From Streptomyces hokutonensis (GTDB lineage: Bacteria; Actinomycetota; Actinomycetes; Streptomycetales; Streptomycetaceae), in contig NZ_BARG01000119.1 in NCBI RefSeq assembly GCF_000376565.1, forward strand, positions 1 to 32,349: 32,349 nt of DNA, read 5' to 3'. Below are positions 7,101-14,621 of the stretch, in pieces. The notes beneath the pieces were generated by a model. The model was not told the origin of the DNA, did not search any database, and saw only the letters and a program-made list of their open reading frames with translations. The position numbers and the translations under genes were made by a program. How positions within the stretch are numbered: the stretch's first letter is position 1; each line of letters opens with the position of its first letter.

Positions 7101-9603
7101 TGACGCCCGCGGCGAGATCCTGGAACTCAAGACGACGATCAACACCATGGTTGATCAGCTGTCCAGTTTCGCCGAGGAGGTCACCCGGGTGGCCCGCGAG
7201 GTGGGCACGGAAGGCCAGTTGGGCGGTCAGGCACGCGTGCGTGACGTCGACGGCACCTGGCGCGACCTCACCGAGTCCGTGAACGAGATGGCCGGGAACC
7301 TGACCCGCCAGGTGCGTGCCATCGCGCGCGTGGCGACCGCGGTGACCCGGGGCGACCTGAACCTGAAGATCGACGTGGACGCGTCCGGGGAGATCCAGGA
7401 ACTCCAGGACTACATCAACAAGATGATCGCCAACCTGCGCGACACCACGATCGCCAACAAGGAGCAGGACTGGCTCAAGGGCAACCTCGCCCGCATCTCC
7501 GCGCTGATGCAGGGCCGCCGCGACCTGGACGACGTCGCCTCGCTGATCATGAGCGAGCTGACACCGGTGGTCTCCGCGCAGCACGGCGCCTTCTTCCTCG
7601 CGCTGCCCCTGGCGGACGCCGAGGGCGAGGAGGCGTACGAGCTGCGCATGCTCGGGTCCTACGGCTACTCGATGGGCTCCATGCCGACGTCGTTCAGGCC
7701 CGGTGAGGCGCTCATCGGGACGGCCGCCCAGGAGCGGCGCACGATCCTCGTGGAGAACGCGCCCAGCGGCTATCTGAAGATCTCCTCGGGGCTCGGGGAG
7801 GCACCGCCCGCGCAGGTGATCGTGTTGCCGGTGCTGTTCGAGGGGAAGGTGCTCGGCGTCATCGAGCTCGCCTCCTTCACGCCCTTCACGCACATCCAGA
7901 AGGACTTCCTCAACCAGATCGCCGAGATGATCGCGACCAGCGTCAACACCATCTCCGTCAACACCAAGACGGAGCTGCTGCTGAAGCAGTCCCAGGAGCT
8001 GACCGAGCAACTCCAGGAGCGGTCGGCCGAGTTGGAGAACCGGCAGAAGGCACTCCAGTCGTCCAACGCCGAACTGGAGGAGAAGGCCGAGCTGCTGGCC
8101 CAGCAGAACCGGGACATCGAGGTGAAGAACACCGAGATCGAGGAGGCCCGGCAGGTCCTGGAGGAGCGCGCCGAGCAGCTCGCCGTGTCGATGCGGTACA
8201 AGAGCGAGTTCCTCGCCAACATGTCGCACGAGCTGCGCACACCGCTCAACTCGCTGCTGATCCTGGCCAAGTTGCTCGCCGACAACGCGGAGGGGAACCT
8301 CTCCCCGAAGCAGGTCGAGTTCGCCGAGACGATCCACGGCGCGGGGTCCGACCTGCTCCAGCTGATCAACGACATCCTGGACCTGTCGAAGGTCGAGGCG
8401 GGCAAGATGGACGTCTCCCCGACCCGCATCGCGCTCGTCCAACTCGTCGACTACGTAGAGGCCACTTTCCGTCCGCTGACCGCGGAGAAGGGCCTCGACC
8501 TGTCCGTCCGGGTGTCGCCGGAACTGCCCGCCACGCTCCACACCGACGAGCAGCGGCTGCTCCAGGTGCTGCGCAACCTGCTGTCCAACGCGGTGAAGTT
8601 CACCGACTCCGGGGCGGTCGAACTCGTCATCAGGCCGGCCGGCGCGGATGTGCCGGTGGCCATCAGGGAGCAGCTCCTGGAGGCCGGTTCGCTGCGGGAC
8701 GCGGACGCCGACCTGATCGCGTTCTCGGTCACCGACACCGGGATCGGGATCGCGGGCAGCAAGATGCGGGTCATCTTCGAGGCGTTCAAGCAGGCGGACG
8801 GTACGACCAGCCGCAAGTACGGCGGTACGGGCCTCGGGCTGTCGATCTCCCGGGAGATCGCGCAGCTGCTCGGCGGTGAGATCTTCGCGCAGAGCGAGCC
8901 GGGACGCGGTTCGACGTTCACGCTGTATTTGCCGCTGCACCCGAGCGAACTGCCCCCGCAGGGCTACCAGCAGCTGCCCGCGCTGGAGGCGGGCGACCTC
9001 GTGGCCTCCTCCGCCGCGGAGCTCGCGGAACTGTCCGAGGTGGACATCGAGACGCCGGCCGAGGTGAAGTCGTACCACGAGACGCAGAACGGTGCCGCCG
9101 CGCTCTTCAGGAGGCGCCGTAGGGCCGTGTCCGCGATCGAGCGGTCCGCGCCGCAGCTGGGGCAGACGGTGCGGGACCAGTGGGCCGCCGAGGAGACGGC
9201 GCCGGCGTCACGCCGGGGCATCCGGTTCAACGGGGAGAAGGTGCTGATCGTCGACGACGACATCCGCAACGTCTTCGCGCTGACGAGCGTCCTGGAGCAG
9301 CACGGGCTGTCCGTGCTGTACGCGGAGAACGGCCGCGAGGGCATCGAAGTCCTGGAGCAGCACGACGATGTGACGGTCGTTCTGATGGACATCATGATGC
9401 CCGAGATGGACGGATACGCGACGACGACGGCGATCCGCAGGATGCCGCAGTTCGCCGGGCTGCCGATCATCGCGCTGACCGCGAAGGCGATGAAGGGCGA
9501 CCGGGAGAAGGCGATCGAGTCCGGCGCCTCGGACTACGTCACCAAGCCGGTCGATCCCGATCATCTGCTGTCGGTGATGGAGCAGTGGATGCGTCCGGAG
9601 TGA
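4132..9603 (+). CDS. osaA: OsaA-like giant poly-HAMP hybrid histidine kinase
   Basis: The 1823-aa protein has no membrane segment or signal peptide and should be cytoplasmic. It carries a diverged HAMP-like unit and ten tandem 92-residue HAMP units (to about residue 1104), a GAF domain (about 1110-1277), a long coiled coil (about 1282-1356), HisKA with phospho-acceptor H1366 in MSHELRTPLNS, HATPase_c (about 1470-1602; DTGIGI and GGTGLGLSI boxes) and a C-terminal receiver with phospho-acceptor D1753 in VLMDIMMPEMDG and the lysine of YVTKP. This is the architecture of S. coelicolor OsaA, the hybrid kinase of osmoadaptation encoded before osaB. The GTG at 4132 is chosen because GGAGGG sits five bases upstream. 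A GTG at 4060 and an ATG at 4105 are in frame but lack as good a site. The phosphate probably passes to OsaB (inference). Confidence 0.9.
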   Translation: MESGAATRATKTRAKGGQSLKNQRKPRNGTTEVDAASLDRLLTALVSMRDGNFRKRLTVSGDGVMSEIAAVFNEVADRNLHLTGELSRVRRVVGREGKLTERLETAACEGSWASAIDASNALVDDLVRPVSEVGRVLSAVAEGDLSPRMELRTQAQDDGNGHPLRGEFLKVGRTVNNLVDQLSTFTDEVTRVASEVGTEGKLGGQARVRGMSGSWKDLTESVNTMAYRLTAQVRDIALVTTAVAKGDLSRKVTVHVAGEMLELKNTVNTMVDQLSSFSSEVTRVAREVGTEGELGGQAQVPGVAGVWKDLTDSVNIMAGNLTAQVRGIAQVTTAVANGDLSQKVTVSARGEVAQLAETINQMTETLRTFADEVTRVANEVGAEGQLGGQANVPGAAGTWKDLTDSVNTVFRNLTIQVRDIAAVTTAVASGDLSQKVTVNVAGEMLELKNTVNGMVDQLSSFGAEVTRVAREIGVEGELGGQAQVPGAAGTWKDLTDSVNTAFRNLTGQVRNIAQVTTAVANGDLSQKVTVDVSGEMLQLKNTVNTMVDQLSSFADQVTRMARDVGTEGRLGGQARVDGVSGTWKELTDSVNSMAGNLTSQVRNIAQVTTAVAQGDLSQKIDVDARGEILELKNTINTMVDQLSAFADQVTRVAREVGTEGRLGGQAQVPGVAGVWRDLTDSVNGMAGNLTAQVRNIAQVATAVARGDLSQKITVDARGEILELKNTLNTMVDQLSSFAEEVTRVAREVGTEGQLGGQAEVQGVSGTWKDLTQSVNFMANNLTIQVRQIAEVTTAVAKGDLSKKITVDAKGEILELVTTVNTMVDQLSSFAEQVTRVAREVGTEGILGGQAHVPGITGIWKDLSGNVNLMANNLTMQVRNISQVAAAVANGDLTRTVTIEARGEVQQLADTFNTMVKTLSSFADQVTKVAREVGTDGILGGQAHVPGVAGTWKDLTDSVNGMASNLTGQVRNIAMVTTAIAKGDLTKKIDIDARGEILELKTTINTMVDQLSSFAEEVTRVAREVGTEGQLGGQARVRDVDGTWRDLTESVNEMAGNLTRQVRAIARVATAVTRGDLNLKIDVDASGEIQELQDYINKMIANLRDTTIANKEQDWLKGNLARISALMQGRRDLDDVASLIMSELTPVVSAQHGAFFLALPLADAEGEEAYELRMLGSYGYSMGSMPTSFRPGEALIGTAAQERRTILVENAPSGYLKISSGLGEAPPAQVIVLPVLFEGKVLGVIELASFTPFTHIQKDFLNQIAEMIATSVNTISVNTKTELLLKQSQELTEQLQERSAELENRQKALQSSNAELEEKAELLAQQNRDIEVKNTEIEEARQVLEERAEQLAVSMRYKSEFLANMSHELRTPLNSLLILAKLLADNAEGNLSPKQVEFAETIHGAGSDLLQLINDILDLSKVEAGKMDVSPTRIALVQLVDYVEATFRPLTAEKGLDLSVRVSPELPATLHTDEQRLLQVLRNLLSNAVKFTDSGAVELVIRPAGADVPVAIREQLLEAGSLRDADADLIAFSVTDTGIGIAGSKMRVIFEAFKQADGTTSRKYGGTGLGLSISREIAQLLGGEIFAQSEPGRGSTFTLYLPLHPSELPPQGYQQLPALEAGDLVASSAAELAELSEVDIETPAEVKSYHETQNGAAALFRRRRRAVSAIERSAPQLGQTVRDQWAAEETAPASRRGIRFNGEKVLIVDDDIRNVFALTSVLEQHGLSVLYAENGREGIEVLEQHDDVTVVLMDIMMPEMDGYATTTAIRRMPQFAGLPIIALTAKAMKGDREKAIESGASDYVTKPVDPDHLLSVMEQWMRPE
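4684..7443 (+). repeat. Ten exact-length 276-bp tandem HAMP-coding repeats in osaA
   Basis: Each unit begins with a Phe codon (4684, 5236, 5788, 6616 and 7168 checked directly) and encodes 92 residues with the blocks EVTRVAREVGTEG, LGGQAxVPG, WKDLTDSVNxMA, LTxQVRxIAxVTTAVA and GDLSxKVTV...LELKNT.NTMVDQLSS. No unit has gained or lost a codon. An eleventh, diverged unit precedes them from about 4381. Sequence between units differs by many synonymous and conservative changes, so this is an old array under length constraint. Confidence 0.93.
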
Positions 9604-9675
9604 GGGAAACGACCGGGCCTGACGGGAAAGGGGTGGGAACGGTGCGGGGAACGTCCGGTGTGCACACGGAGTTGC

Positions 9676-9705
9676 TGACTCAGTGTGTCCGAAGCCGTGT
9701 AGAAG
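9676..9705 (+). promoter_or_regulatory. Possible osaB promoter
   Basis: The 286 bases between osaA and osaB hold TGACTC (9676-9681), N18, TAGAAG (9700-9705), a partial match to the vegetative consensus. No terminator follows osaA, so osaB could also be read through from it. Confidence 0.3.
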
Positions 9706-9889
9706 TACGGGATTCGGGGAACCTTCTGGTCTCCCGCTACGTTTCTGCTTCGTGCACAGTGACATCGCGGTGACAGGGTGTGGCGACAGGCAGGGTGCGG
9801 CTACCATGACCGGCACAAGGACGGGCGGCGCAAGAGAGTCGTCCTCTGGGGCGGCGCCCGGTGCACATCCGGGGCGAGGAGGGCGGGCC

Positions 9890-10573
9890 ATGGTGCAGAA
9901 GGCCAAGATCCTTCTGGTCGATGACCGGCCGGAGAATCTGCTTGCGCTGGAGGCCATCCTCTCTGCGCTCGATCAGACACTGGTTCGGGCATCGTCCGGT
10001 GAGGAAGCGCTCAAAGCACTGCTCACGGACGACTTCGCGGTCATTCTGCTGGACGTCCAGATGCCGGGCATGGACGGTTTCGAAACCGCCGCGCACATCA
10101 AGCGACGGGAGCGGACCCGGGACATCCCGATCATCTTCCTCACCGCGATCAACCACGGCCCGCACCACACCTTCCGGGGGTACGCGGCGGGCGCGGTCGA
10201 CTACATCTCCAAGCCGTTCGACCCATGGGTGCTGCGCGCGAAGGTCTCGGTCTTCGTCGAGCTGTACATGAAGAACTGCCAACTGCGGGAGCAGGCGGCG
10301 CTGTTGCGGCTCCAGCTGGAGGGCGGCGGCAAGCCCGCGGTCGGCGCGGCCAAGGAACCGGCGGGACTGCTCGCCGAGCTGTCCGCGCGGCTCGCGGCCG
10401 TCGAGGAGCAGGCCGAGGCGCTGTCCAAGCAGCTCGACGACGAGTCGGCGGACGCGGCGGCCGTGGCCACCGCGGCCCATCTCGAACGCAAACTCACCGG
10501 ACTGCGCAGGGCACTCGACGCCCTGGAGCCGGGCACCGGCACCGGAGCAACCTCGCTCCCGTCCCAGAACTGA
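9890..10573 (+). CDS. osaB: OsaB-like single-receiver response regulator
   Basis: The 227-aa protein has a complete receiver domain at 1-125: acidic pocket D11-D12, phospho-acceptor D55 in LLDVQMPGMDG, T85 and K108 in YISKP. The rest (about 128-227) is a charged, Ala/Leu/Glu-rich probable coiled coil with no DNA-binding domain, so the output is presumably by protein contact. It lies downstream of osaA, as osaB does in S. coelicolor, where osaB mutants fail to form aerial hyphae at high osmolarity and overproduce antibiotics. The start is the ATG at 9890 with GAGGAGG (9876-9882) upstream. An ATG at 9806 is in frame and would add 28 residues of low-complexity sequence, which I consider less likely. 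Confidence 0.88.
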   Translation: MVQKAKILLVDDRPENLLALEAILSALDQTLVRASSGEEALKALLTDDFAVILLDVQMPGMDGFETAAHIKRRERTRDIPIIFLTAINHGPHHTFRGYAAGAVDYISKPFDPWVLRAKVSVFVELYMKNCQLREQAALLRLQLEGGGKPAVGAAKEPAGLLAELSARLAAVEEQAEALSKQLDDESADAAAVATAAHLERKLTGLRRALDALEPGTGTGATSLPSQN

Positions 10574-10631
10574 CGTCCGCCGCGGGCGCAGTTGTGCGTG
10601 AGCGCGCGTCAGTTCCCCGTCCCGTACGGGC

Positions 10632-10668
10632 GACACGAACGGGTGAAGCACTGGGCACACGTGTCCCC
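10632..10668 (+). promoter_or_regulatory. ftsK upstream operator candidates (GACAC boxes, palindrome, shared motif)
   Basis: GACAC at 10632-10636 and its complement GTGTC at 10661-10665 match the core of the WhiA recognition sequence. In Streptomyces WhiA is reported to activate ftsK along with ftsZ and ftsW. The second box is part of an interrupted palindrome GGG-C-ACACGTGT-C-CCC (10653-10668). Between them lies GGGTGAAGCACTGGGCA (10641-10657), which matches 16 of 17 bases of a motif upstream of osaA. Confidence 0.45.
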
Positions 10669-10683
10669 TGCGCTCTCCACAGG

Positions 10684-10689
10684 TAACCT
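10684..10689 (+). promoter_or_regulatory. -10 box of ftsK, leaderless geometry
   Basis: TAACCT is followed by exactly seven bases and then the ftsK ATG. Transcription would start at or next to the A of the start codon. There is no clear -35 box and no Shine-Dalgarno. Confidence 0.5.
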
Positions 10690-10696
10690 CACACCT

Positions 10697-13402
10697 ATGG
10701 CCTCACGTCCCTCCGCAGCCAAGAAGCAGCCCGCCAAGAGGGCTGCTCCGGCGAAGGCTCCGGCGAAGAAGGCCGCCGCGAAAAGGGCTCCGGCGAAGAA
10801 GGCGGTCGCCAAGAAGACCGCCCGCCCGGCGCCCAAGCCCGCGCCCAGCCCCACCGGTGGCATCGTCAAACTCGTGCGCGCCATCTGGCTCGGCACCGCG
10901 CACGCCGTCGGCGCCGTGTTCCGCGGCATAGGGCAGGGCGCGAAGAACCTCGACCCCGCCCACCGCAAGGACGGCGTCGCGCTGCTCCTCTTCGGCCTCG
11001 CCCTGATCGTCGCCGCCGGCACCTGGGCCGATCTGCGCGGCCCGGTCGGCGACCTCGTCGAGATCCTGGTGACGGGCGCCTTCGGCCGCCTCGACCTGCT
11101 CGTGCCGATACTGCTCGCGGTGATCGCCGTGCGCTTCATCCGCCACCCGGAGAAGCCCGAGGCCAACGGCCGCATCGTGATCGGCCTGTCCGCGCTCGTC
11201 ATCGGCGTCCTCGGCCAGGTCCACCTCGCCTGCGGCGCGCCCGCCCGCAGCGACGGCATGCAGGCGATAAGGGACGCCGGCGGCCTCATCGGCTGGGGTG
11301 TGGCGACCCCGCTGACGTACACGATGGGCGAGGTGCTCGCCGTACCGCTGCTCGTGCTGCTCACGATCTTCGGGCTGCTGGTCGTCACGGCCACGCCCGT
11401 CAACGCCATCCCGCAGCGCCTGCGGCTGCTCGGGGTGAGGCTGGGCATCGTCCACGACCCGGAGGACGAGGACGAGTTCGGCGAGGACGACGAGCGCTAC
11501 GACGAGCAGTGGCGCGAGGCGCTGCCCGCACGCCCCCGCAAGCGCGGGAGCGACCCCGAGGTGTACGACCCCGACAGCGCGGAGCAGGAGGCCCTCACCA
11601 GGCGCCGTAGCCGCCCCAGGCGCTCCGCGGTGCCCCAGCCCGAGATGCACCGCCCCATGGACGCCGTAGACGTCGCAGCGGCCGCCGCAGCGGCGCTCGA
11701 CGGGGCCGTCCTGCACGGCATGCCGCCCTCGCCGATCGTCGCCGACCTCACCCAGGGCGTACGGGTGGGAGGCGACCGCGAGGACACCACCCCGACGCCC
11801 GTCCCGGCCCCCGCCGCGCGCCCCAAGCAGGAGAAGCTCAAGGCCGAGGTCATGGACCTCACGAAGGCGCCCCCGGAGGAGGTCCGCGACCTCCCGCCGC
11901 GCGCCGAGCAGCTCCAGCTCTCCGGCGACATCACGTACTCGCTGCCCTCGCTCGACCTCCTCACGCGCGGGGGCCCCGGCAAGGCGCGCAGCGCCGCGAA
12001 CGACGCCGTGGTCGCCTCCCTGACGAACGTCTTCTCCGAGTTCAAGGTCGACGCCGCCGTCACCGGCTTCACGCGCGGGCCCACGGTCACGCGCTACGAG
12101 GTGGAGCTCGGCCCGGCCGTCAAGGTGGAGCGGATCACCGCTCTCACCAAGAACATCGCCTACGCCGTCGCCAGCCCCGATGTGCGGATCATCAGCCCGA
12201 TCCCCGGCAAGTCCGCGGTCGGCATCGAGATCCCGAACACGGACCGGGAGATGGTCAACGTAGGAGACGTCCTGCGGCTCGCGGACGCGGCCGAGGACGA
12301 CCACCCGATGCTCGTGGCGCTCGGCAAGGACGTCGAGGGCGGCTACGTCATGGCCAACATGGCGAAGATGCCGCACATCCTGGTGGCCGGTGCCACCGGC
12401 TCCGGCAAGTCGTCCTGCATCAACTGCCTGATCACGTCGATCATGTGCCGCGCGACCCCCGAGGACGTCCGCATGGTCCTCGTCGACCCCAAGCGCGTCG
12501 AACTGACCGCCTACGAAGGCATCCCGCACCTGATCACGCCGATCATCACCAACCCGAAGCGGGCCGCCGAGGCGCTCCAGTGGGTCGTGCGCGAGATGGA
12601 CCTCAGGTATGACGACCTCGCTGCCTTCGGGTACCGGCACATCGACGACTTCAACCAGGCGATCCGCGACGGCAAGCTGAAGACTCCGGAGGGCAGCGAG
12701 CGGGAGCTCAAGACCTATCCGTACCTCCTGGTGATCGTCGACGAGCTGGCCGACCTGATGATGGTCGCCCCGAGGGACGTCGAGGACTCGATCGTGCGCA
12801 TCACGCAGCTCGCGCGCGCGGCCGGCATCCACCTGGTGCTCGCGACCCAGCGCCCCTCCGTGGACGTCGTCACCGGTCTGATCAAGGCGAACGTGCCCTC
12901 CAGGCTCGCGTTCGCCACCTCCTCGCTCGCCGACTCCCGGGTCATCCTCGACCAGCCCGGCGCCGAGAAGCTGATCGGCAAGGGCGACGGGCTGTACCTG
13001 CCGATGGGTCAGAACAAGCCCACCCGTATGCAGGGCGCCTTCGTCACCGAGGACGAGATCCACGCCGTCGTCCAGCACTGCAAGGACCAGATGACCCCGG
13101 TCTTCCGGGAGGACGTCACCGTCGGCACCAAGCAGAAGAAGGAGATCGACGAGGACATCGGCGACGACCTCGATCTGCTGTGCCAGGCGGCCGAGCTGGT
13201 CGTGTCCACGCAGTTCGGGTCCACCTCGATGCTCCAGCGCAAGCTGCGCGTCGGCTTCGCCAAGGCCGGGCGCCTCATGGACCTCATGGAGTCCCGGGGC
13301 ATCGTCGGGCCCAGCGAGGGGTCCAAGGCGCGTGACGTTCTGCTGAAGGGCGACGAGCTGGACGGCGTGCTCGCGGTGATCCGCGGGGAGTCCGAGGGCT
13401 AG
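10697..13402 (+). CDS. ftsK: DNA translocase FtsK/SpoIIIE
   Basis: The 901-aa protein pumps chromosomal DNA through closing septa, in Streptomyces mainly at sporulation septation. Residues 5-50 are a Lys/Ala/Pro-rich, histone-tail-like stretch built of PAKKA-type repeats. Four membrane segments follow at about 94-111, 131-148, 160-176 and 212-232, then an acidic and proline-rich linker to about 420. The RecA-like motor has Walker A GATGSGKS (565-572) and Walker B LLVIVDELADLMM. The C-terminal gamma winged helix (from about ELVVSTQFGSTSMLQRKLRVG) would read polarity sequences. The frame opens at 10592, but the ATG at 10697 begins the family-like N terminus and has a leaderless -10 box, so it is preferred. 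No terminator is visible after the gene. Confidence 0.95.
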   Translation: MASRPSAAKKQPAKRAAPAKAPAKKAAAKRAPAKKAVAKKTARPAPKPAPSPTGGIVKLVRAIWLGTAHAVGAVFRGIGQGAKNLDPAHRKDGVALLLFGLALIVAAGTWADLRGPVGDLVEILVTGAFGRLDLLVPILLAVIAVRFIRHPEKPEANGRIVIGLSALVIGVLGQVHLACGAPARSDGMQAIRDAGGLIGWGVATPLTYTMGEVLAVPLLVLLTIFGLLVVTATPVNAIPQRLRLLGVRLGIVHDPEDEDEFGEDDERYDEQWREALPARPRKRGSDPEVYDPDSAEQEALTRRRSRPRRSAVPQPEMHRPMDAVDVAAAAAAALDGAVLHGMPPSPIVADLTQGVRVGGDREDTTPTPVPAPAARPKQEKLKAEVMDLTKAPPEEVRDLPPRAEQLQLSGDITYSLPSLDLLTRGGPGKARSAANDAVVASLTNVFSEFKVDAAVTGFTRGPTVTRYEVELGPAVKVERITALTKNIAYAVASPDVRIISPIPGKSAVGIEIPNTDREMVNVGDVLRLADAAEDDHPMLVALGKDVEGGYVMANMAKMPHILVAGATGSGKSSCINCLITSIMCRATPEDVRMVLVDPKRVELTAYEGIPHLITPIITNPKRAAEALQWVVREMDLRYDDLAAFGYRHIDDFNQAIRDGKLKTPEGSERELKTYPYLLVIVDELADLMMVAPRDVEDSIVRITQLARAAGIHLVLATQRPSVDVVTGLIKANVPSRLAFATSSLADSRVILDQPGAEKLIGKGDGLYLPMGQNKPTRMQGAFVTEDEIHAVVQHCKDQMTPVFREDVTVGTKQKKEIDEDIGDDLDLLCQAAELVVSTQFGSTSMLQRKLRVGFAKAGRLMDLMESRGIVGPSEGSKARDVLLKGDELDGVLAVIRGESEG

Positions 13403-13595
13403 GAGTGGGTAGGCGGTTCCCGAAGGGTGGCGACCGGCCGTGACTCACCCGTTAGAGATCGTCGGGCAACCGTTTCCCTTTGCCGTACGTCAAGTTGAGC
13501 GAGAGGACAGATGGGGCTCCCACCACGGGGTCCGTGTCTGGCCCGCCATCGGCCTGTCCGGCCATACCGATGGCGTACAAAGTCCCACCGCCCGG

Positions 13596-13626
13596 TTGCC
13601 CCACCCTTTCATACCCCCCCTAGACT
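13596..13626 (+). promoter_or_regulatory. Promoter of the RodZ-like gene
   Basis: TTGCCC (13596-13601), N19, TAGACT (13621-13626), with a start expected near 13632 and a leader of about 37 bases. It lies in the 266-base gap after ftsK, where I see no other gene. Confidence 0.5.
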
Positions 13627-13668
13627 GAACCTCCAGCACAGGCGGCTACACGCTCGAAAGGCGCCCCC

Positions 13669-14529
13669 GTGTCCATCGGCAACTCCCCTCAAGACGAGCC
13701 TCCGTTCGAAGACGGTCGCTCCGAAGACGGTCATGAGGAAGCAGCCCGCCCTTCCGTCGGCCGAGCCCTGCAGCAGGCACGTATCGCCGCCGGGCTGACC
13801 GTCGACGACGTCAGCAGCGTCACCCGGGTCCGCATCGCCATCGTGCACGCCATCGAAGCCGACGACTTCACGCCCTGCGGCGGTGACGTCTACGCGCGCG
13901 GGCACATCAGGACCCTCGCCAAGGCCGTCCACATCGATCCCGCCCCGCTCCTCGCCCGCTACGACGACGACCACGGCGGACGCCCGGCCCCGACGCCGGC
14001 CGCACCTCTCTTCGAGGCGGAACGCATCCGTCCGGAGCGGCGCGGGCCCAACTGGACCGCCGCCATGGTCGCCGCGATCGTCGCGGTGGTCGGCTTCGTC
14101 GGATTCACCGCCTTCAAGGGCGGCGACAGCGACAGCGACGCCAAGTCGCAGGTCGCCCAGGGAGCCTCGCCCAGCGCCAGCAAACCCGCCAAGCCGACAC
14201 CCTCGAACACCGACTCCGCCACCCCCAAGTCCGACCCCTCCGACAGCGCCATCGCCGCGGCGCCGCAGGACAAGGTGACGGTCCAGGTGACCGCGGTCGA
14301 CGGCCGCAGCTGGATCTCCGCCAAGGACCACAACGGCCGGATGCTCTTCGACGGACTCCTCAAGAAGGGCGAGTCCAAGACCTTCCAGGACAGCTCGAAG
14401 ATCAACCTGATCCTCGGCGACGCTGGCGCGATCCAGCTCTACGTCAACGGCAAGAAGATCGAGGACGACTTCCAGCCCGGAGCGGTTGAGCGCCTCACGT
14501 ACACGAAGGGCGACCCCGAGGTCGGATAA
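13669..14529 (+). CDS. RodZ-like membrane-anchored helix-turn-helix protein
   Basis: The 286-aa protein has a cytoplasmic Cro/CI-type HTH_25 domain (about 28-98; RALQQARIAAGLTVDDVSSVT followed by the typical DVYARGHIRTLAKAV helix), one membrane span (130-149), a Ser/Pro/Ala-rich external linker (150-200) and a C-terminal DUF4115 beta domain (about 205-285), the order seen in RodZ. In rods RodZ links the MreB skeleton to the wall synthesis machinery; in streptomycetes the role of this relative is less settled, probably in cell-shape or sporulation wall assembly. The GTG start has GAAAGG (13656-13661) upstream. It has its own promoter and is closed off from rimO by a hairpin. Domain assignment is confident; the functional name is by homology. 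Confidence 0.85.
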   Translation: MSIGNSPQDEPPFEDGRSEDGHEEAARPSVGRALQQARIAAGLTVDDVSSVTRVRIAIVHAIEADDFTPCGGDVYARGHIRTLAKAVHIDPAPLLARYDDDHGGRPAPTPAAPLFEAERIRPERRGPNWTAAMVAAIVAVVGFVGFTAFKGGDSDSDAKSQVAQGASPSASKPAKPTPSNTDSATPKSDPSDSAIAAAPQDKVTVQVTAVDGRSWISAKDHNGRMLFDGLLKKGESKTFQDSSKINLILGDAGAIQLYVNGKKIEDDFQPGAVERLTYTKGDPEVG

Positions 14530-14552
14530 GCGGTCCGACGGAGTGGTTGCTC

Positions 14553-14582
14553 AAGGGGTTGGCCAAGATCGGCCAACCCCTT
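14553..14582 (+). terminator. Hairpin terminator after the RodZ-like gene
   Basis: A perfect 12-bp stem (14553-14564 with 14571-14582) and a 6-base loop, AAGGGG at the foot but only TT after it. GC-rich hairpins with short T tails are common terminators in Streptomyces. It separates the RodZ-like gene from the rimO promoter. Confidence 0.75.
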
Positions 14583-14591
14583 CGACGTGGG

Positions 14592-14614
14592 GTGTCAGTG
14601 GGACGAAGTAGTCT
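14592..14614 (+). promoter_or_regulatory. RecA-NDp (PafBC-type) DNA-damage promoter of rimO, leaderless
   Basis: GTGTCAGTG (14592-14600), N8, TAGTCT (14609-14614) fits tTGTCRGTG-N8-TAnnnT except at the weak first base. TAGTCT is followed by seven bases and the ATG, so the message should be leaderless; no Shine-Dalgarno is present. Confidence 0.65.
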
Positions 14615-14621
14615 TGAGCCC

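Noticed and set aside
4684..7443. Possible CRISPR or satellite array, from the regular spacing.
   Set aside because: The period is 276 bp, in frame, and every unit encodes a HAMP domain.
4876..9078. A 1400-codon open frame on the minus strand across osaA.
   Set aside because: It mirrors the osaA HAMP repeats on the opposite strand, matches no protein pattern, and has the antisense frame bias expected of high-GC DNA. osaA has complete domains.
10592..10696. Longer ftsK start near 10592.
   Set aside because: It would place the shared motif, the GACAC boxes and the -10 box inside the coding sequence. The ATG at 10697 begins a typical Lys/Ala-rich N terminus.
13440..13628. A 62-codon open frame between ftsK and the RodZ-like gene.
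   Set aside because: It has no ribosome-binding site, no GC3 bias and no recognisable product, and it covers the RodZ-like promoter.
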